Origin: Margaritifera margaritifera
Taxonomy: Eukaryota > Mollusca > Bivalvia > Unionida > Margaritiferidae
Length of the DNA stretch: 64,000 nucleotides
Direction of reading: 5' to 3'
Assembly: GCA_029931535.1 (NCBI GenBank)
Contig: JAQPZY010001688.1
Span: forward strand, 9,494,001-9,558,000
The notes under the pieces are model-generated. The model saw only the letters and a list, made by a program, of their open reading frames with translations, was not told where the DNA came from and ran no database searches. The translations under genes were made by a program, and so were the position numbers. Positions 62,539 to 64,000 of the stretch are shown piece after piece (the first letter of the stretch is position 1; each line of letters begins with the position of its first letter).

Positions 62539-62622
62539 ACAAAAAGAGAATATTTGTTTGACAAAAAGAGGATATTTGTTTGACAAAAAGAGGATATTTG
62601 TTTGACAAAAAGAGGATATTTG
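62539..62622. repeat. 22-bp minisatellite, 4 copies
   Basis: TTTGACAAAAAGAGGATATT then TG repeated. Confidence 0.96.
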
Positions 62623-62811
62623 TGCTTTGTGATATGTAATCGGATCATGAAGTGATTTTGGTAATTTTGAGACATAATGACAATGTTAATAACCTTTTAC
62701 TAGATAACTGGATTATTTTCAATTCGGTGAATACGATCACCATTTTTTTGATAGCCGCTAACTTGCTGGTAATCACGAGCACTGTTAATTATATAAATTA
62801 CATAGATTTTA

Positions 62812-63175
62812 CATAGAAATGAATCACCAAATGCAGGATAATACTTTTTTTTACCCCCTCCCCCCCCCCCAAAAAAAAAAAAAAAAAAAACAAGCAAAGA
62901 AACAAAAAAAAAAAAAAAAACCACAACAACATTGGGGACATTTGCTTTGTACAAAGTTAAATAAAGAAAAGTTTCAATGCGTTTGAACCAAATCTCATTC
63001 TCTAGAAAGTGCTTGAAAGGTTTTATTTTTGTTTTTCTTAGTTCCATAAAATGATGGTTAGATGCATTTCTCTAGAAATGAATCACCCAATACAGGATAA
63101 AATATATAATTTGACAAAATTTCAAGACATGCACTTTGTACAATAATGTAAGAGAAAAAAATATTTAAATGATTT
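62812..63175. repeat. Diverged direct duplication around homopolymer tracts
   Basis: TAGAAATGAATCACCAAATG then CAGGATAATAC (62814) recurs as TAGAAATGAATCACCCAATA then CAGGATAAAAT (63073), and GACATTTGCTTTGTACAAAG (62938) resembles GACATGCACTTTGTACAATA (63126). T, C12 and A-rich runs (62845-62920) were inserted or expanded in the first copy. Confidence 0.6.
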
Positions 63176-63257
63176 TGAGCTCAACTGGAGGGCTTTTTGT
63201 TTCAATTTCCAGATTGTGTCATTACGATTTTCATATTTCAGCTTTACATGTATATGT

Positions 63258-63259
<2 letters not shown>

Positions 63260-63292
<33 letters not shown>
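63260..63292. repeat. (CA)n microsatellite
   Basis: About 16 CA dinucleotides. Confidence 0.97.
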
Positions 63293-63293
<1 letters not shown>

Positions 63294-63750
63294 CCAGAGA
63301 TAATAATAAAATATTTGGAGGAATTTGAAATTTTTTGGATATTGGTGGAACATATTACACATACAAAAGCCTCTAAAAACACTTCCATAATAAAAAAAGT
63401 AAAACAAATGACATTTTGTGTTGAAAGGTTATATAAATAAATATTTTTTGTATAAATACCTTGTAAATAGACCAAATAGGGAAAATATAAATAAGAATTT
63501 TTAACAGAAATATTAATCATCTGTCATATCTATTGAAATTATAAGTAAACGTTATGGTAGCTCGCGAGTGTGCGGCTAATTAAATGGTTCGTTCTTTTTA
63601 TGGAGTGATGACTGGTATAGTGGCACGTCATGTTACCGCGGAATGCCTATTACCGCGGTATTTAAATATTTTTGTTCAGTGATGTCACTATGCGTAACAT
63701 CTGAATAACCTGTATGTAAACATAATGTCTGGAAGTTCACATAGCCGTGA
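63293..63750. other. Intergenic, no gene seen
   Basis: AT-rich. A pair of ACCGCGG sites lies at about 63635 and 63652. No gene signal before the LINE fragment. Confidence 0.5.
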
Positions 63751-64000
63751 ATATTAAAAATTGGAAGAATATCACTGCTGCTTGAGTGCTTAGATTCAAT
63801 ATTACCTTCACTAACCGATGTTATTAATACTTCTCTCTCATCTGAGGAATTTTCATCATTTTTCAAAACTGCCATTGTAAAGCCTCTGTTGAAGAAACCA
63901 ACGCTTGACCCTAACGATTTAATAAACTACCGCCCTGTTTCTAACCTCCCATTCATGTCAAAAATCTTAAAAAAAGTTGTTCTGTCATAACTTTTATCTA
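63751..64000 (+). pseudogene. CR1/L2-type LINE reverse transcriptase, N-terminal part
   Basis: An open plus-strand frame from 63751 reads ECLDSILPSLTDVINTSLSS, EEFSSFFKTAIVKPLLKKPT and LDPNDLINYRPVSNLPFMSK, then ILKKVVLS and a TAA at 63988-63990. FKTA-PLLKKP-LDPNDL-NYRPVSNLPF is the start of the RT domain (fingers, before the catalytic YADD) of CR1/L2/Rex-type non-LTR retrotransposons. The TAA sits where a Gln is usual, and reading continues in frame (LLS) to the window edge. The catalytic motifs would lie beyond it. The stop and the absence of upstream endonuclease in frame say this copy is inactive. Confidence 0.85.

Overview
This is a window of eukaryotic, almost certainly metazoan, DNA with no complete host gene that I can recognise. 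It looks AT-rich. It is saturated with long dinucleotide and tetranucleotide microsatellites, with more than twenty minisatellite arrays and with degraded transposable elements. A Penelope-like element with a GIY-YIG domain, CR1/L2-type LINE fragments, tRNA-derived SINEs with a conserved TGTGTCCTTGGGCAAG core, and hAT-type MITEs together suggest an invertebrate, plausibly marine (mollusc or another lophotrochozoan). The taxon is inference only.

Layout. 1-11.6 kb: intergenic sequence with a 24-bp array (2.2-4.0 kb) and arrays of 27, 42, 55 and 34 bp; a tRNA-like sequence inside a 27-bp inverted repeat (5.9 kb); a full-length SINE with a perfect 13-bp target-site duplication (7.7 kb); and a tRNA-like head (10.5 kb). 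12.0-13.5 kb: a decayed Penelope-like element, reverse transcriptase then GIY-YIG endonuclease, with the catalytic middle of the RT missing. 14-25 kb: diverged repeats, a foldback element, a small promoter-like cluster with a 54-codon ORF (20.8-21.1 kb) and a TA-flanked palindromic MITE (25.0 kb). 25-32 kb: microsatellites, arrays of 48 and 34 bp, a small exon-like ORF (28.4 kb) and two related hAT-like MITEs (30.2 and 30.5 kb). 33-36.5 kb: an array of about 143 bp, the second copy of a dispersed repeat first seen at 15.3 kb, and two hAT MITEs with clear 8-bp target-site duplications. 36.7-44.5 kb: arrays of 35, 42, 46 and 49 bp, an orphan LINE endonuclease fragment (39.3-39.5 kb, minus strand), a foldback and a higher-order GA repeat. 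46-56 kb: more arrays, a second array of about 150 bp (49.1-50.5 kb) resembling the 33.6 kb one, and SINE fragments. 56-64 kb: further SINE remnants, arrays of 54, 25 and 22 bp, an exact 265-bp tandem duplication (61.9-62.4 kb) and, at the right edge, the start of a CR1/L2-type RT domain that runs out of the window.

The long ORFs in the window (2.2-4.0, 25.5-25.9, 37.3-38.5, 51.5-51.8 and 59.7-60.3 kb) are products of tandem repeats whose period keeps frames open, usually on both strands, so I do not call them as genes. The coding sequences with real family signal are all retroelement remnants. Nothing supports an operon, a CRISPR array or another prokaryotic system.
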